A DNA stretch of 64,000 nucleotides from Arthrobacter methylotrophus (GCF_039539965.1 NZ_BAABED010000001.1:2852001-2916000); one strand, 5' to 3'; shown: positions 30,785 through 40,543, counted from the stretch's first letter. Notes: a model not told the origin generated them from the sequence alone. Made by a program: numbers and translations.

Positions 30785-31681
30785 TCAGGAAGCCTGCTGG
30801 GACCGCGCGCTGGCGTAAAGGCAGACCGTAGCTGCTGTCCCGAGGTTCAGGCTTTCCGCCGAACCGTAAACCGGCACTGCAACACGATGGTCCGCGAGAG
30901 CCAGCTCGGACTCCGAAAGTCCTTGGGCTTCGTTGCCGAACAACCAAGCTGTCGGGCCCTCAAGGGCATAGTCGGAGCGAGCTGCCGAGGCGCCCATGCG
31001 GCGAGCAGCGTTCTCGTCCTGGAGCTTGTCCAGATTGAGGGTGCCGTAACCGTCCGCGGCGAGGATTCCCATGCCACGATCCTTGCACAGCTCCACGAGC
31101 TCCTCGATGTCCGCACCCAGGACAACCGGCAGGTGGAAGAGGGAACCGGCTGTGGACCGCACGGCCTTCGGGTTGTAGATATCAACGCTGGAGGCCGTCA
31201 GGACTACCGCATCGGCCCCTGCCGCATCGGCTGCGCGAAGCACGGTTCCAGCGTTGCCGGGGTCCCGCACCTGGCACATGACCGCGATCAGCCGCGGTCC
31301 GGCGTCGAGCACTGAATCAAGGCTCACATCCACAAAACTGCAGACAGCAACAATGCCCTGAGGATTGACCGTGTCCGCCATGGCGGCAAGGACCTCATCA
31401 TTTGCGAGCCGCAAGGTGACTCCGTCGGCAAGCTCGGCAAGTTCGGGAAGCCGGTCCAGACAGCTTTCGCTTGCGTAGACTTCGTGCACGACGCCGGGCT
31501 CCCCCGCCCTGGTCCGCTCCCGGTGCAGGACCAGCGCTTCCCGCACTGCCTGCGGGCCTTCTGCCAGGAACCTGCCCCGCTTTAAACGGGCCGGGCGCCC
31601 TGCAAGCTTCGCGACATCCCTGACCCGATCGGCTCGGGGATTGGACATCGGAAGTTCTTGCGGGCGCCCGGTTTCGTTCAT
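30785..31681 (-). CDS. TrmH/SpoU-family RNA 2'-O-methyltransferase
   Basis: SpoU-type enzymes methylate ribose 2'-OH groups in rRNA or tRNA with SAM, using a knotted fold. The 298-residue protein has motif 1 QVRDPGNAGTVLRAADAAGAD, motif 2 WLFGNEAQGL and motif 3 SLNLGTAATVCLY, with an N-terminal substrate-binding domain (residues 15-110). It starts at ATG 31681; a second ATG (31648) heads the conserved part. Standing next to rplT, as here, is common in bacteria. Confidence 0.92.
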   Translation of the reverse strand: MNETGRPQELPMSNPRADRVRDVAKLAGRPARLKRGRFLAEGPQAVREALVLHRERTRAGEPGVVHEVYASESCLDRLPELAELADGVTLRLANDEVLAAMADTVNPQGIVAVCSFVDVSLDSVLDAGPRLIAVMCQVRDPGNAGTVLRAADAAGADAVVLTASSVDIYNPKAVRSTAGSLFHLPVVLGADIEELVELCKDRGMGILAADGYGTLNLDKLQDENAARRMGASAARSDYALEGPTAWLFGNEAQGLSESELALADHRVAVPVYGSAESLNLGTAATVCLYASARSQQAS

Positions 31682-31707
31682 ATACAGAACTTTAGTGGCT
31701 GTTGCGA

Positions 31708-32364
31708 CTAGTTCTTGATCTGCTGGCGGGCTTCGCCGCCGGCAGGCTCGAAGCCTGCAGCCTTTGCAGCCTCAACGGTGGAGAACCAGTACTCGGCAAC
31801 CGTCACGTCATACCAGGTAGAACCCGGAACGTGGTACTTGTTGGACTCGGCGTTGCCCTTGATGGCGTGGCCTTCCGGTGCGGCTTCGCCCTCAACGGCA
31901 ACAACTGCGCCTTCGATGGCCGGCTTCTCGGAAACCGCTGCCTTGACGGCAGGAGCGGTCTTGGCAGCCGGAGCAGCCTCTGCCTTGGCAGCCGGAGCGG
32001 AAGTGTCGGCGGGCAGGGAGTCCTTGGCAACCTTGACCAGCGCGGCGAAAGCATTGGCGTCAGAGACGGCCAGCTCTGCGAGCATGCGGCGGTCAACCTC
32101 GACCTCAGCAGCCTTCAGGCCCTGGATCAAACGGTTGTAGGTCAGGCCGTTGGCGCGGGATGCCGCGTTGATGCGCTGGATCCAGAGGCGACGGAAGTCA
32201 CCCTTCTTCTTGCGGCGGTCGCCGTAGCTGTACACAAACGAGTGCAGCAGCTGCTCTTTGGCCTTGCGGTACAGGCGAGACCGCTGACCGCGGTAACCCT
32301 TGGCCCGTTCGAGGACAACCCGACGCTTCTTGTGGGCGTTTACCGCCCGCTTCACACGTGCCAC
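31708..32364 (-). CDS. rplT: 50S ribosomal protein L20 with extra C-terminal domain
   Basis: Residues 1-119 are a complete L20 ([24 protein letters not shown] through [21 protein letters not shown]), the early-assembly 23S rRNA binder. Usual length is about 117-130 residues. Here a Ala/Lys/Pro-rich linker (120-165) leads to a compact domain (166-210) reading IKGN...[18 protein letters not shown]...[10 protein letters not shown], a module also seen at the ends of some nucleases and secreted actinobacterial proteins. The start is GTG 32364. It ends the infC-rpmI-rplT operon. Confidence 0.95.
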   Translation of the reverse strand: MARVKRAVNAHKKRRVVLERAKGYRGQRSRLYRKAKEQLLHSFVYSYGDRRKKKGDFRRLWIQRINAASRANGLTYNRLIQGLKAAEVEVDRRMLAELAVSDANAFAALVKVAKDSLPADTSAPAAKAEAAPAAKTAPAVKAAVSEKPAIEGAVVAVEGEAAPEGHAIKGNAESNKYHVPGSTWYDVTVAEYWFSTVEAAKAAGFEPAGGEARQQIKN

Positions 32365-32481
32365 GTGCGTACTCCTTCAAAATTCTTATCCCAAGCTGCT
32401 ACTGCCGGAAACCCGGCCGGCCTGAGAAGGCTTTGGTGTAGTCGGCAGCCACCGGATGGCAGCAACCAGAAAACTTGGAAC

Positions 32482-32676
32482 TTAGACGCCGAGCATCTTC
32501 TTGATGACCTTGGCATCGCCCTTGAAGACGATCTTGTCGCCGGCGAGGCGACGGGTCAGGGTGGAGGACTTGTGCTCCAGGTAGTGGCGACGGTTGGCCT
32601 GCTGACGCTTCAGCTTGCCGGTACCGGTCAGCTTGAAGCGCTTCTTAGCACCACTGTGGGTCTTCATCTTCGGCAT
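32482..32676 (-). CDS. rpmI: 50S ribosomal protein L35
   Basis: The 64-residue protein [20 protein letters not shown]... is a typical L35. ATG 32676 is the start; the frame is open upstream but homology begins exactly here. It lies between infC and rplT, 114 and 117 bases from its neighbours, the standard order of this operon. Confidence 0.97.
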   Translation of the reverse strand: MPKMKTHSGAKKRFKLTGTGKLKRQQANRRHYLEHKSSTLTRRLAGDKIVFKGDAKVIKKMLGV

Positions 32677-32790
32677 GGGAACCGATCTCCTTACGTGTCC
32701 GCAGACTGGTCTGCAGTTCTTTCGTGCAGCCATCCCGTAGGGGATGGCCGCTGCTTCTTGCCGGGCGGAGGCTGGCCTCCTGCGGCGTGA

Positions 32791-33876
32791 CTAGTTGGTC
32801 TTGCGTGCCGCTGGCTTCGGAGCGGCCTTGGGGGCTGCCGGCCGAGCTGCAGGCTTCGGAACCGCGGGCTTTGCCATCGGTTTCGGTACTGGCATAGCAG
32901 CAGGCTTGGGGGCAGCCGCCACCACAGGCTTAGGAGCGGCCTGCTCAGGAGCCTTGGCCGGTGCCGGCGCGGCGACCGGCGCTGCTTCCACGGCCGGAGC
33001 TTTTTCAACCACCGGAGTCTCTTCAACTACAGGGGCTGCTTCAACCACCGGGGTCTCTTCAACTACAGGGGCTGCTTCAACCACCGGAGTCTCTTCAACA
33101 GCAATCGTTTCCTCGGCAGCCGGAGCTACCTCAGTTTCGACAGCTTCTGCCTCAACGGATTCCGGTGCGGTTTCCTCAGCCGGCGTTGCTTCGCTCTGGG
33201 TTCCTTCGGCCTGGGCCAGAAGTTCCGCCGGAAGCAGGTCAGCGAGTGACTGGGTCAAGGGGGCATCCTCGCCCGACACGTCAATCCGGCCTGCGGCCTT
33301 GGCTTCATTCTGGGCCTTGGCTTCTGCGCGCTGCGCGGCGCGACGGGCCTCAGCCTTGGCCTCAGCCTTGTTCTTCAGGGGGCCGATCACCATGACCATG
33401 TTGCGGCCATCGATGCGCGGGCTGGACTCGATCACGCCAACTTCGGCAACGTCCTCAGCGAAGCGCTGCAACAGGCGGATGCCCATTTCGGGGCGCTGTT
33501 GCTCACGTCCACGGAACTGGATCATGGCCTTGACCTTGTCACCGGCACCCAAGAAGCGAAGCGCATGGCCGCGCTTGGTCTCGTAGTCATGGGTATCGAT
33601 CTTCAGGCGGAAGCGGATTTCCTTCAGAACCGTGTTGGTCTGGTTCTTGCGGGCCTCACGGGCTTTAACAGCGGCTTCGTACTTGTACTTGCCGAAGTCC
33701 ATCAGCTTGCACACCGGAGGCTTCGCCTGCGGTGCAACTTCAACGAGATCCAGATCAGCCTCGGCAGCAAGACGCAGGGCGTCCTCAATACGGACGATTC
33801 CTACCTGTTCGCCGGCGGGGCCGACCAAACGCACCTCGGGGACGCGGATACGCTCATTGATTCTTGGCTCGCTAAT
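32791..33876 (-). CDS. infC: Translation initiation factor IF-3 with long C-terminal tail
   Basis: IF-3 binds the 30S subunit and checks initiator tRNA and start codon. Residues 1-170 are a full IF-3 ([49 protein letters not shown]). Residues 171-200 form a charged Ala/Glu helix, and 201-361 are a low-complexity Pro/Ala/Glu/Val/Lys tail with a 12-residue repeat [12 protein letters not shown]. The start is the rare ATT at 33876, seven bases after AGGAG; AUU starts are the classical device by which IF-3 limits its own synthesis. Normal IF-3 is about 180-200 residues. Confidence 0.95.
   Translation of the reverse strand: MSEPRINERIRVPEVRLVGPAGEQVGIVRIEDALRLAAEADLDLVEVAPQAKPPVCKLMDFGKYKYEAAVKAREARKNQTNTVLKEIRFRLKIDTHDYETKRGHALRFLGAGDKVKAMIQFRGREQQRPEMGIRLLQRFAEDVAEVGVIESSPRIDGRNMVMVIGPLKNKAEAKAEARRAAQRAEAKAQNEAKAAGRIDVSGEDAPLTQSLADLLPAELLAQAEGTQSEATPAEETAPESVEAEAVETEVAPAAEETIAVEETPVVEAAPVVEETPVVEAAPVVEETPVVEKAPAVEAAPVAAPAPAKAPEQAAPKPVVAAAPKPAAMPVPKPMAKPAVPKPAARPAAPKAAPKPAARKTN
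33005..33101. repeat. 36-bp tandem repeat inside infC
   Basis: The unit begins GTCTCTTCAACTACAGGGGC and recurs at 33017, 33053 and (partly) 33089, nearly identical with a period of 36 bases. It encodes the 12-residue repeat of the IF-3 tail. Near-identity at DNA level points to recent slippage-type expansion. Confidence 0.85.
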
Positions 33877-34213
33877 GTCAAAGCTCCTGTTGTTGTGATG
33901 AGTATTCCACCGGCAAATAGAGAAGGCCCCCAATTGCTGGCGCAATCGAAGGCCTCGAAGATCGGAAACGGCCCCTCGATGGAGGCGTTCGCACCATCCA
34001 AGGGTGACCTTGAATGATGTCCGACCAGGTACCCGGCAACTTACATCCCCGAAGGGAAACGGCTGACGCGGGTGGGAGAGAACTCCGCTTGCAAACTGAA
34101 AATCAATTCTACAGAGATCGGCGGCTAACCGCACATTAACGGTAGGTAGCAGAACACTGCGTGAGCCATAACGAAATGGCGACTTCCAGTCGGTCTGTGA
34201 CAAGCTTACCAGC
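33877..34213 (-). promoter_or_regulatory. Long leader and promoter region of infC-rpmI-rplT
   Basis: No gene is visible in these 337 bases. On the minus strand a -10-like TAGAAT lies near 34110, giving a leader of roughly 230 bases. Within it, GGCCTTCGATTG-CGCCAG-CAATTGGGGGCC (33928-33957) folds into a strong stem shortly before the ribosome site. The position fits an L20- or IF-3-responsive leader, but I cannot match it to a named RNA family. Confidence 0.45.
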
Positions 34214-34600
34214 ATGAGCACTTCAGACAGCAATTCCCCCGACCGCGAGCCCACCCGTGCTGGTGCCGGAGTAGCCCAGCAGATCCGCGACATTTCGGAA
34301 GTTCCGGCTGTTGAGGTCATCACCACCGGTGCCGTTCACCTCATGAGCGCAGCGGCCGTCAAGGTGGGGTTGGCCGACGACCCCCATGCCGAGGATCTCA
34401 AGGACCTTGACGAAGCCCGCAAATTGATTACCGCTTTGGCCGGGCTGGTCACAGCCGCAGCCCCGGAAATCGGTTCACAGCACGCCGGCCCCTTGCGCGA
34501 TGGCCTGCGCTCCCTCCAGCTGGCGTTCCGCGAAGCCTCACTGATCCCGGACGAGCCAGGAAAGGGCCCGGGCGAAAAGTTCACGGGCCCGGTCAACTGA
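34214..34600 (+). CDS. DUF1844 protein
   Basis: The 128-residue protein matches DUF1844: [23 protein letters not shown] followed by [24 protein letters not shown]. The family is short, cytoplasmic and often encoded beside infC in actinobacteria; its function is unknown. It starts at ATG 34214, divergent from infC, and ends at a strong hairpin. Confidence 0.88.
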   Translation: MSTSDSNSPDREPTRAGAGVAQQIRDISEVPAVEVITTGAVHLMSAAAVKVGLADDPHAEDLKDLDEARKLITALAGLVTAAAPEIGSQHAGPLRDGLRSLQLAFREASLIPDEPGKGPGEKFTGPVN

Positions 34601-34623
34601 CCCCGACTCTTCTGTTAGGCCGC

Positions 34624-34657
34624 GACGGCGGGCCGGCCTTCTGGCCGGCCCGCCGTC
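34624..34657. terminator. Bidirectional terminator hairpin
   Basis: GACGGCGGGCCGGCC (34624-34638) and its exact complement (34643-34657) form a 15-bp stem with a TTCT loop between two convergent genes (DUF1844 and an MFS transporter). No long T-run follows, as is common in actinobacterial terminators. Confidence 0.85.
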
Positions 34658-34675
34658 GTCGTCTGCCCTGCCAGC

Positions 34676-36010
34676 TCAGTTCGCTGGATCCTTCGGGCCG
34701 GCCTGGGTGATGGTCATGATCCGGCGCCGACGCAACTGAAGAAAGAGCCCCGCGAGGCACAGCACCACTCCCGCTGTTCCGACGGCCACGAATCCAGCCC
34801 ACGGCCCGACCCCGTCGATGAAGATCCCGGCGAAAGGCGAGCCAAAGGCCACGCCCGCCGTCAGAGCCGAGCCGTACCAGCCCATTGCTTCGCCACGGCG
34901 GTCCTCCTCCACGATGTCGGCGACCTTCTCGGAGGCCGCGGACAGCACCGGCGCACACAGCAGACCGGGCAGCAAGGACACCACGGCAAGGGTCCAGGTG
35001 TCAGTGGCGAAGCCCATCGGAATGGTCAGGGCCGCCATGCCCAGGAGGAGCAGAATCGGCGAGACGGGCCGGTGCATCGCTCCGTAGATGAGTCCCCCGA
35101 CCACCGAGGCGGCGCACCAGAAGAAGAAGACAATTCCGATCTCGCTCTCGTGCCCGCCGCGCTGCAACACCGCGACGATTCCGACGTCGGTACCGCTCAG
35201 GACCATGCCGGATCCTGCGGCAACGGCAAACACGGCGGCCACCGCCGCCGTGAACCAGGTGAAGTTCCTGGCCACCTTTCCCCGCAGCCCGGAAGAATGG
35301 GAAACCGTCGGCGCCATCTCCGACGCCGCTTCCTGCAGATGGGCCGGGGCCGAGGCAACCACCGCCGCTTCGGCCGCATGGAGCTCATCGGCATCCCGAT
35401 CAGCAGCCTGGCTTGCATTAAGGACATGATCGCTGCGGGTTGGCGGGTTGAACCACAGAAGGAAGAGCCCCGCGGCCGAGGTGCACACACCGACGACGGT
35501 CAGTCCCAGGACAGTGAAACCGCTCGTGGCGACGACAGCGCCGGCCGCGGGGCCGATCATGAAGACCACTTCGGTGGCAATCGAATCCAAGGCGTACGCA
35601 GAGCGCCGTTGCTCGCCATCCACGAGGACGCCAAGGGACTGACGGATGACGCTGAAGATCGGCAGGGTCAGGAGGCCCCCGACGAAGACGAGCGGCAAGA
35701 TCCATTCGTAACTGACATGCGGCACGATCGACCAAATGACCAGCTCCGAGACCACCGAAGGGATCAGTGCCTTGCGCAGGCCGACCGTGTCCACGCGGCG
35801 TCCCCGCCATGGAGCGCCGATAGCGATGCCTATCGTGAAGACCGCGGCAGCCGCGCCGGCGGCAGCGTATCCCTTGTTCAGGGTCAGCACAATGTGCAGC
35901 GTGAGCAGGACGCCCGCAGCGGAGTGCGGTATCCGGGCAACCATACCGACGAGCAAGAGGCGCCGCACGGACGCGATGGACAGCATCTGGCGGTAGAGAG
36001 CGAAATTCAC
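34676..36010 (-). CDS. MFS transporter
   Basis: This 444-residue protein has about twelve membrane helices (for example LLLVGMVARIPHSAAGVLLTLHIVL and TAAVAAVFAVAAGSGMVLSG) with a hydrophilic central loop of some 55 residues (about 205-260). The GRRVDTVGLRKALIPS segment stands where motif A occurs. It is an uncharacterised single-gene transporter with GTG start at 36010. Substrate unknown. Confidence 0.82.
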   Translation of the reverse strand: MNFALYRQMLSIASVRRLLLVGMVARIPHSAAGVLLTLHIVLTLNKGYAAAGAAAAVFTIGIAIGAPWRGRRVDTVGLRKALIPSVVSELVIWSIVPHVSYEWILPLVFVGGLLTLPIFSVIRQSLGVLVDGEQRRSAYALDSIATEVVFMIGPAAGAVVATSGFTVLGLTVVGVCTSAAGLFLLWFNPPTRSDHVLNASQAADRDADELHAAEAAVVASAPAHLQEAASEMAPTVSHSSGLRGKVARNFTWFTAAVAAVFAVAAGSGMVLSGTDVGIVAVLQRGGHESEIGIVFFFWCAASVVGGLIYGAMHRPVSPILLLLGMAALTIPMGFATDTWTLAVVSLLPGLLCAPVLSAASEKVADIVEEDRRGEAMGWYGSALTAGVAFGSPFAGIFIDGVGPWAGFVAVGTAGVVLCLAGLFLQLRRRRIMTITQAGPKDPAN

Positions 36011-36068
36011 GAGCTACATCCTCTGTTCTGCCGCAGGCAGGACAAGAACGTTCCCCTTGCGCCTTCGG

Positions 36069-36965
36069 CTACTGCGCCGCCCGCTGCAGGCTGACTTCGA
36101 TGGAGTCGACCCGCTCGGCGAACAATTCATTCTGCGCCCAACGTCCATTCAGCCCGGAGACGAGATCCTGGATGGCTGCGGCGTCCAGCCCGTCTTCGAG
36201 GTACAGCACCACTCGAAGCTCGGGTCCTGGTCCGCCGCCAGACATGGTAGACCCGTCGGCGACGCGGGAAGCCACACCGGAGCCTGGCCGGACCTCGAGC
36301 CGCCGCACTGCAGGATGTGTCCCCGCCAAGGAATTGAGAGCAGACTCCAGTTCACCATCAAGGTACGACGGCGTCCAGTCGCGCTGCTGTGCCAGTGACC
36401 ACATGGCCGGGCGGCGCACCACGAAGGTGACTTCCGAGCCCGGATCCACCACCAAAAGTTGCGCCCCTTCGGAGACGGCGGACAGGGCAGCCCGGGCCGC
36501 ATAGACGGCGACAGGACGGGCCTGAGGATGCCAGGCTTCCAAGGCGGCAGCCGAAGTGAAGACCGGCATCGCCGTCCGGCCGTCCGGAGCCTTGAGTGTC
36601 ACGAGGGACATGTCTGCCTGCTTGTCGGCATGGAGACCCTCCACGCCCTCGGATTCCTCGGCGAGCTGGGCCACCACCGGGACAAAGACCCTGGCCGTAG
36701 CCAAGGAAGCCACGACCCCTGCTTCGGTTCCGGTGCCGGCCAGCAAGGCTGCGACGGCGGCGACGTACCCGGCGTCGGCCGTTCCGTCGTCGTCCTCGAA
36801 ATTGTGGATTCTGGCCGCGTCTCCGCTCAGGTTCCTGCCCGCCCAAGGCTGGCCGGCAGAGTCTCCCGCTCCCCCGGCGCCCGCAAGGGCCGCCGCGATG
36901 TGGCCTGGCAAGGCGCGGGGAGCGGTGCCCGCAGCCTCGGCGGACTGGTTTGAGTCGTGCGACAT
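36069..36965 (-). CDS. SseB-family protein
   Basis: The 298-residue protein has an N-terminal SseB domain: ARVFVPVVAQ..., MSLVTLKAPDGRTAMPVFTSAAALEAWHP and the following helix. A less conserved C-terminal half ends with VLYLEDGLDAAAIQDLVSGL. The cellular role of the family is not known in actinobacteria. Its ATG (36965) overlaps the priA stop by one base (TGATG), so it is translated with the histidine genes. Confidence 0.83.
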   Translation of the reverse strand: MSHDSNQSAEAAGTAPRALPGHIAAALAGAGGAGDSAGQPWAGRNLSGDAARIHNFEDDDGTADAGYVAAVAALLAGTGTEAGVVASLATARVFVPVVAQLAEESEGVEGLHADKQADMSLVTLKAPDGRTAMPVFTSAAALEAWHPQARPVAVYAARAALSAVSEGAQLLVVDPGSEVTFVVRRPAMWSLAQQRDWTPSYLDGELESALNSLAGTHPAVRRLEVRPGSGVASRVADGSTMSGGGPGPELRVVLYLEDGLDAAAIQDLVSGLNGRWAQNELFAERVDSIEVSLQRAAQ

Positions 36966-37711
36966 CAGCGGCGGCCGGCGACGTCCAGGGCTTGCGGGAG
37001 CGTGAAGGCGCCGGCGTATAACGCCTTGCCGACGATCGCCCCTTCAACACCGAGCGACACGAGCTCCCGCAGCACGCGAAGGTCTTCCAGGCTGGAGATT
37101 CCCCCGGACGCAACCACCGGTTTGCCGGTCTTCTCCACCATCTGACGCAGTAGTTCAACATTGGGACCCTGCAGCGTTCCGTCCTTCGTGACGTCGGTGA
37201 CAACGTAGCGGGAGCAGCCAGCATCCTCCAGACGGGCGAGCACCTCCCAGAGATCCCCGCCTTCCTTGGTCCAGCCGCGGCCCGCGAGCGTTGTGCCGCG
37301 GACGTCGAGCCCGACGGCGATCTTGTCACCGAAGCGGTCAATGGCCCGGCGGGTCCATTCCGGGTTCTCCAACGCAGCGGTACCGAGGTTCACACGGGCG
37401 ACGCCGAGCTCGAGCGCGCGCTCAAGGGATTCGTCGTCGCGCAGTCCGCCGGAGAGCTCCACCTTGAGGTTCAGTTGCGAGACGACCTCACTGATGAGCC
37501 TGGCATTGTTGCCACGGCCGAAGGCGGCGTCCAGGTCAACCATGTGCACCCATTCGGCCCCGGCGTCCTGCCAGTTCAGTGCGGCTTCCAGCGGGGTGCC
37601 GTAACTGGTCTCGGAGCCGGCTTCTCCTTGGAGGAGACGGACGGCCTGGCCGTCTACAATATCGACGGCGGGCAGGAGTTCCAGAACGGGCAGTTCGGAG
37701 GCGGTGGTCAT
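36965..37711 (-). CDS. priA: Phosphoribosyl isomerase A (HisA/TrpF bifunctional)
   Basis: PriA catalyses the Amadori isomerisation for both histidine (HisA) and tryptophan (TrpF) synthesis in actinobacteria. The 248-residue (beta/alpha)8 barrel has the first catalytic Asp in [15 protein letters not shown], phosphate-binding loops GLRDDESL and [10 protein letters not shown], and the second acid in [14 protein letters not shown]. Dual function is inferred from taxon and sequence, since no trpF is visible here. It starts at ATG 37711. Confidence 0.93.
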   Translation of the reverse strand: MTTASELPVLELLPAVDIVDGQAVRLLQGEAGSETSYGTPLEAALNWQDAGAEWVHMVDLDAAFGRGNNARLISEVVSQLNLKVELSGGLRDDESLERALELGVARVNLGTAALENPEWTRRAIDRFGDKIAVGLDVRGTTLAGRGWTKEGGDLWEVLARLEDAGCSRYVVTDVTKDGTLQGPNVELLRQMVEKTGKPVVASGGISSLEDLRVLRELVSLGVEGAIVGKALYAGAFTLPQALDVAGRR

Positions 37712-37774
37712 TGAGGTCCTCGGTGTTGTGGGGGACGGGCATCAGGCGCCCGGCAAGCTATTTGGCAGGCAAGG

Positions 37775-37933
37775 TCATTTGCCAGGCAGGGTGAAGAGAT
37801 ACGCCGCCAGCAATGCCAAGCCGGCTAGTACGTAGAACGAAATGGAGACCCAGGCGGGACGTTTCTGCTGGTGGAAGGAGATGCCTCCGCCAACCAACAA
37901 GCCGGCCGCGCCCATGAAAATAACAGACCACAT
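37775..37933 (-). CDS. Small two-helix membrane protein in the his operon
   Basis: A 52-residue frame starts at ATG 37933, one base after the hisH stop (TAA-A-ATG), and reads MWSVIFMGAAGLLVGGGISF with a second hydrophobic segment VSISFYVLAGLALLAAYLF. Two membrane helices are joined by a short basic loop (HQQKRPAW). The tight spacing implies coupled translation with hisH. No family is recognised; it may be a conserved his-operon protein of this group. Confidence 0.72.
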   Translation of the reverse strand: MWSVIFMGAAGLLVGGGISFHQQKRPAWVSISFYVLAGLALLAAYLFTLPGK

Positions 37934-37934
37934 T

Positions 37935-38690
37935 TTAGGCAACGCCCCCGGCCTCTGATGCGTCGGCCTGCGGCAATGCCGGCGGACGCAGGCCCTCAAC
38001 CCAATTGCGCAGCAGGCGGGCTCCTGCGTCGCCCGATTTCTCGGGATGGAACTGCGTAGCGCACAGGACACCGTTCTCCACGGCGGCGATGAACCGGGCA
38101 CCGTGTTCGGACCACGTCACCTTCGGCGGTGCCATGCGAGGCTGGGCGACATCGAATTCCCACTTCTGCACGCCGTATGAGTGCACAAAGTAGAAGCGTT
38201 CATGCTCGACGCCGGCGAAGAGCTTTGATCCTTCCGGCACGTCCACCGTGTTCCAACCCATGTGCGGCACGACGGGTGCGGGGAGAAGTTCCACCTTGCC
38301 CGGCCACTCACCCATGCCCTCGGCTTCGGTTCCGTGCTCCACTCCGGCCTCGAACAACACCTGGAGTCCGACGCAGATACCGAGGACGGGCCGGCCCCCG
38401 GCCACACGACGGCCGATCATCCGGATGGCATCGACTGCCTTGAGCTCACGCATGACCGTTTCGAAGGCACCGACGCCGGGGACCAGGAGGCCGTCCGCGT
38501 TCAGGACGTCTTCAGGCTTGGCGCTCAACGTGACATCCGCACCGGCCCGTTCCAAGGCCCGGACAGCCGATCGGACATTGCCCGATCCGTAATCCAAGAC
38601 GGTAACGGTCGGCTTTCCTTCAGGCGAGACAATGCGGGCGGCAGCCTTGGGATCCACAACGGCACCATCCTTGAGGATGTGTCTACTCAC
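37935..38690 (-). CDS. hisH: Imidazole glycerol phosphate synthase, glutaminase subunit
   Basis: HisH releases ammonia from glutamine for HisF. The 251-residue protein begins with about 25 extra residues before [18 protein letters not shown], and has the nucleophile Cys in [13 protein letters not shown] and the His-Glu pair in QFHPEKSG. The start is GTG 38690, overlapping the hisB stop as GTGA. hisF is not in the window. Confidence 0.95.
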   Translation of the reverse strand: MSRHILKDGAVVDPKAAARIVSPEGKPTVTVLDYGSGNVRSAVRALERAGADVTLSAKPEDVLNADGLLVPGVGAFETVMRELKAVDAIRMIGRRVAGGRPVLGICVGLQVLFEAGVEHGTEAEGMGEWPGKVELLPAPVVPHMGWNTVDVPEGSKLFAGVEHERFYFVHSYGVQKWEFDVAQPRMAPPKVTWSEHGARFIAAVENGVLCATQFHPEKSGDAGARLLRNWVEGLRPPALPQADASEAGGVA

Positions 38691-39313
38691 AAGGCACCCT
38701 TGGTGGACGGAATGCCTTCGACGCGGGGGTCGGACTCGACTGCGGAACGGAGCGCACGTGCGAAGGCCTTGAACTGGGCCTCCACAATGTGGTGTGGATC
38801 CCGCCCGGCCAAGACGTTCATGTGGAGGCAGATGCCTGCGTGCAGAGTGATTGCCTCAAAGACGTGCCGGGTCAGCGAACCGGTGAAGTGTCCACCGATC
38901 AGGTGGTATTCCTGGCCGGCGGGCTCCCCGCCGTGGACCAGGTACGGGCGGCCGGAGACGTCCACTACGGCGTGCGCCAACGCTTCATCCAGCGGGATGG
39001 TGGCTTCGCCGAAGCGCCGGATGCCGGCCTTGTTGCCCAAGGCGGCACGGAGGACTTCACCGAAGGTGATGGCAACGTCCTCCACGGTGTGGTGGACATC
39101 AATATGGGTATCTCCGGTGGCTTTGACCGTCATGTCGATGAGCGAATGCTTGCACAGCGCCGTCAGCATGTGGTCATAGAACGGCACCGAAGTGCTGATA
39201 TCCGAGACTCCCGTGCCGTCGAGGTTGATTTCAACCAGAACGGAGGACTCGCTGGTGGTGCGTTCCATGCGTGCTGTCCGGGCGGCCGCCGTGCTGGCGC
39301 CGTTTTCGCTCAT
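38687..39313 (-). CDS. hisB: Imidazoleglycerol-phosphate dehydratase
   Basis: HisB removes water from imidazole glycerol phosphate using manganese. The 208-residue single-function enzyme shows [17 protein letters not shown] and [15 protein letters not shown], two of the His-rich metal-binding motifs, with [25 protein letters not shown] sequence near the end. It starts at ATG 39313, 41 bases after the hisC stop. Confidence 0.96.
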   Translation of the reverse strand: MSENGASTAAARTARMERTTSESSVLVEINLDGTGVSDISTSVPFYDHMLTALCKHSLIDMTVKATGDTHIDVHHTVEDVAITFGEVLRAALGNKAGIRRFGEATIPLDEALAHAVVDVSGRPYLVHGGEPAGQEYHLIGGHFTGSLTRHVFEAITLHAGICLHMNVLAGRDPHHIVEAQFKAFARALRSAVESDPRVEGIPSTKGAL

Positions 39314-39354
39314 TGTTGGTCCTTAGAGGAGGAAGGGGTGGGTCTGGTTCAAGT

Positions 39355-40476
39355 CTAGGCCGGTGCGGAGACTTGGCCGTCCCGCAAGGCTTCAAGTGCT
39401 TCAAGGAAGGCCGTGGTCTCCGGCTCGGTACCGGCAGTGACCCGGAGGTGGCCCGGTATGCCGACGTCGCGGATGAGGACTCCACGCTCCAGCAGTCCCT
39501 GCCACAGGGCATGGGGGTTTTCGATTCCGCCGAAGAACACGTAGTTCGAATCGGAGGCCGCCGGCTTGAATCCCATGCGGGTCAACTCGCTGACAATGCG
39601 ATCGCGTTGGATCTTGATGTCTTCAACGTCGGCCATGAGGGCTTCGCGGTGCCGGAGTGCGGCCAGCGCGGTTGCCTGGGTGATGGCGGAGAGGTGATAC
39701 GGAAGGCGGACCAAGCGGATGGCATCGGCGACCTCGGGGGCGGCTGCCATATAACCGATGCGCGCCCCGGCGAGGGCGAAGGCCTTGCTCATGGTCCGGG
39801 AGACAATAAGGCGCTCCCGGCCAGGGAGGAGCGTCAACGCACTGGGCGTGTTGTCGTGGGCGAACTCGTGGTAAGCCTCATCCACGATCACCACCGTCTG
39901 GCTCCCCTCGCCGGCCTCGTAAACGGCTTCGACAACGTCCAGGCCAAGTCCTGTGCCGGTCGGGTTGTTCGGGGAGCAGAGGAACACCACGTTTGGCTGG
40001 AGCTCACGTACCTGTGCTGCGGCCGAAGCCGCATCGAGTCCATAGTCCTCGGCACGGACTCCCGCGATGTATGCAGTATCGGTTCCACTGGCGAGCAAGG
40101 GGTACATCGAATACGTGGGCGGGAACCCGAGAGCGCTCCGGCCCGGGCCACCGAAGGCCTGGAGGATCTGCTGCAATACCTCGTTGGAGCCGTTGGCTGC
40201 CCAAATGTTCTCGGCCTTTAGCTCGTGGCCGAGGTATTCGGCAAGCGCCTCACGCAGTTCAGTGAACTCGCGGTCAGGGTAGCGGTTCAGTCCAATGGCG
40301 GCTGCCGCAACGGCTTCGGTGATGGCCGTCTGGACATCGGCAGGTACGCCATGGGTGTTTTCATTGACGTTGAGCAAGATCGGAACATCAAGCTGCGGCG
40401 CGCCATAAGGGCTCAGCCCGCGAAGGTTGGTCCGGAGGGGAAGTCTGTCTAGTCGCTCAAGCTGATCACTCACCAT
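39355..40476 (-). CDS. hisC: Histidinol-phosphate aminotransferase
   Basis: HisC is a class-I/II PLP aminotransferase of histidine synthesis that in some bacteria also serves aromatic amino acids. The 373-residue protein has ANGSNEVLQQILQAFGGPG, FLCSPNNPTGTGL and the Schiff-base Lys in SRTMSKAFALAGARIGYM. It starts at ATG 40476 and heads the histidine block in this window. Confidence 0.95.
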   Translation of the reverse strand: MVSDQLERLDRLPLRTNLRGLSPYGAPQLDVPILLNVNENTHGVPADVQTAITEAVAAAAIGLNRYPDREFTELREALAEYLGHELKAENIWAANGSNEVLQQILQAFGGPGRSALGFPPTYSMYPLLASGTDTAYIAGVRAEDYGLDAASAAAQVRELQPNVVFLCSPNNPTGTGLGLDVVEAVYEAGEGSQTVVIVDEAYHEFAHDNTPSALTLLPGRERLIVSRTMSKAFALAGARIGYMAAAPEVADAIRLVRLPYHLSAITQATALAALRHREALMADVEDIKIQRDRIVSELTRMGFKPAASDSNYVFFGGIENPHALWQGLLERGVLIRDVGIPGHLRVTAGTEPETTAFLEALEALRDGQVSAPA

Positions 40477-40543
40477 GACAGTTTAAGGTGCCGCGGCGGA
40501 TGCCCCGAAACTGTGACGCCCCTGGCATCCACTCCCGGTGCTC

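Noticed and set aside
33005..33101. A possible CRISPR array
   Set aside because: The 36-bp units are contiguous with no spacers and are in frame within infC.
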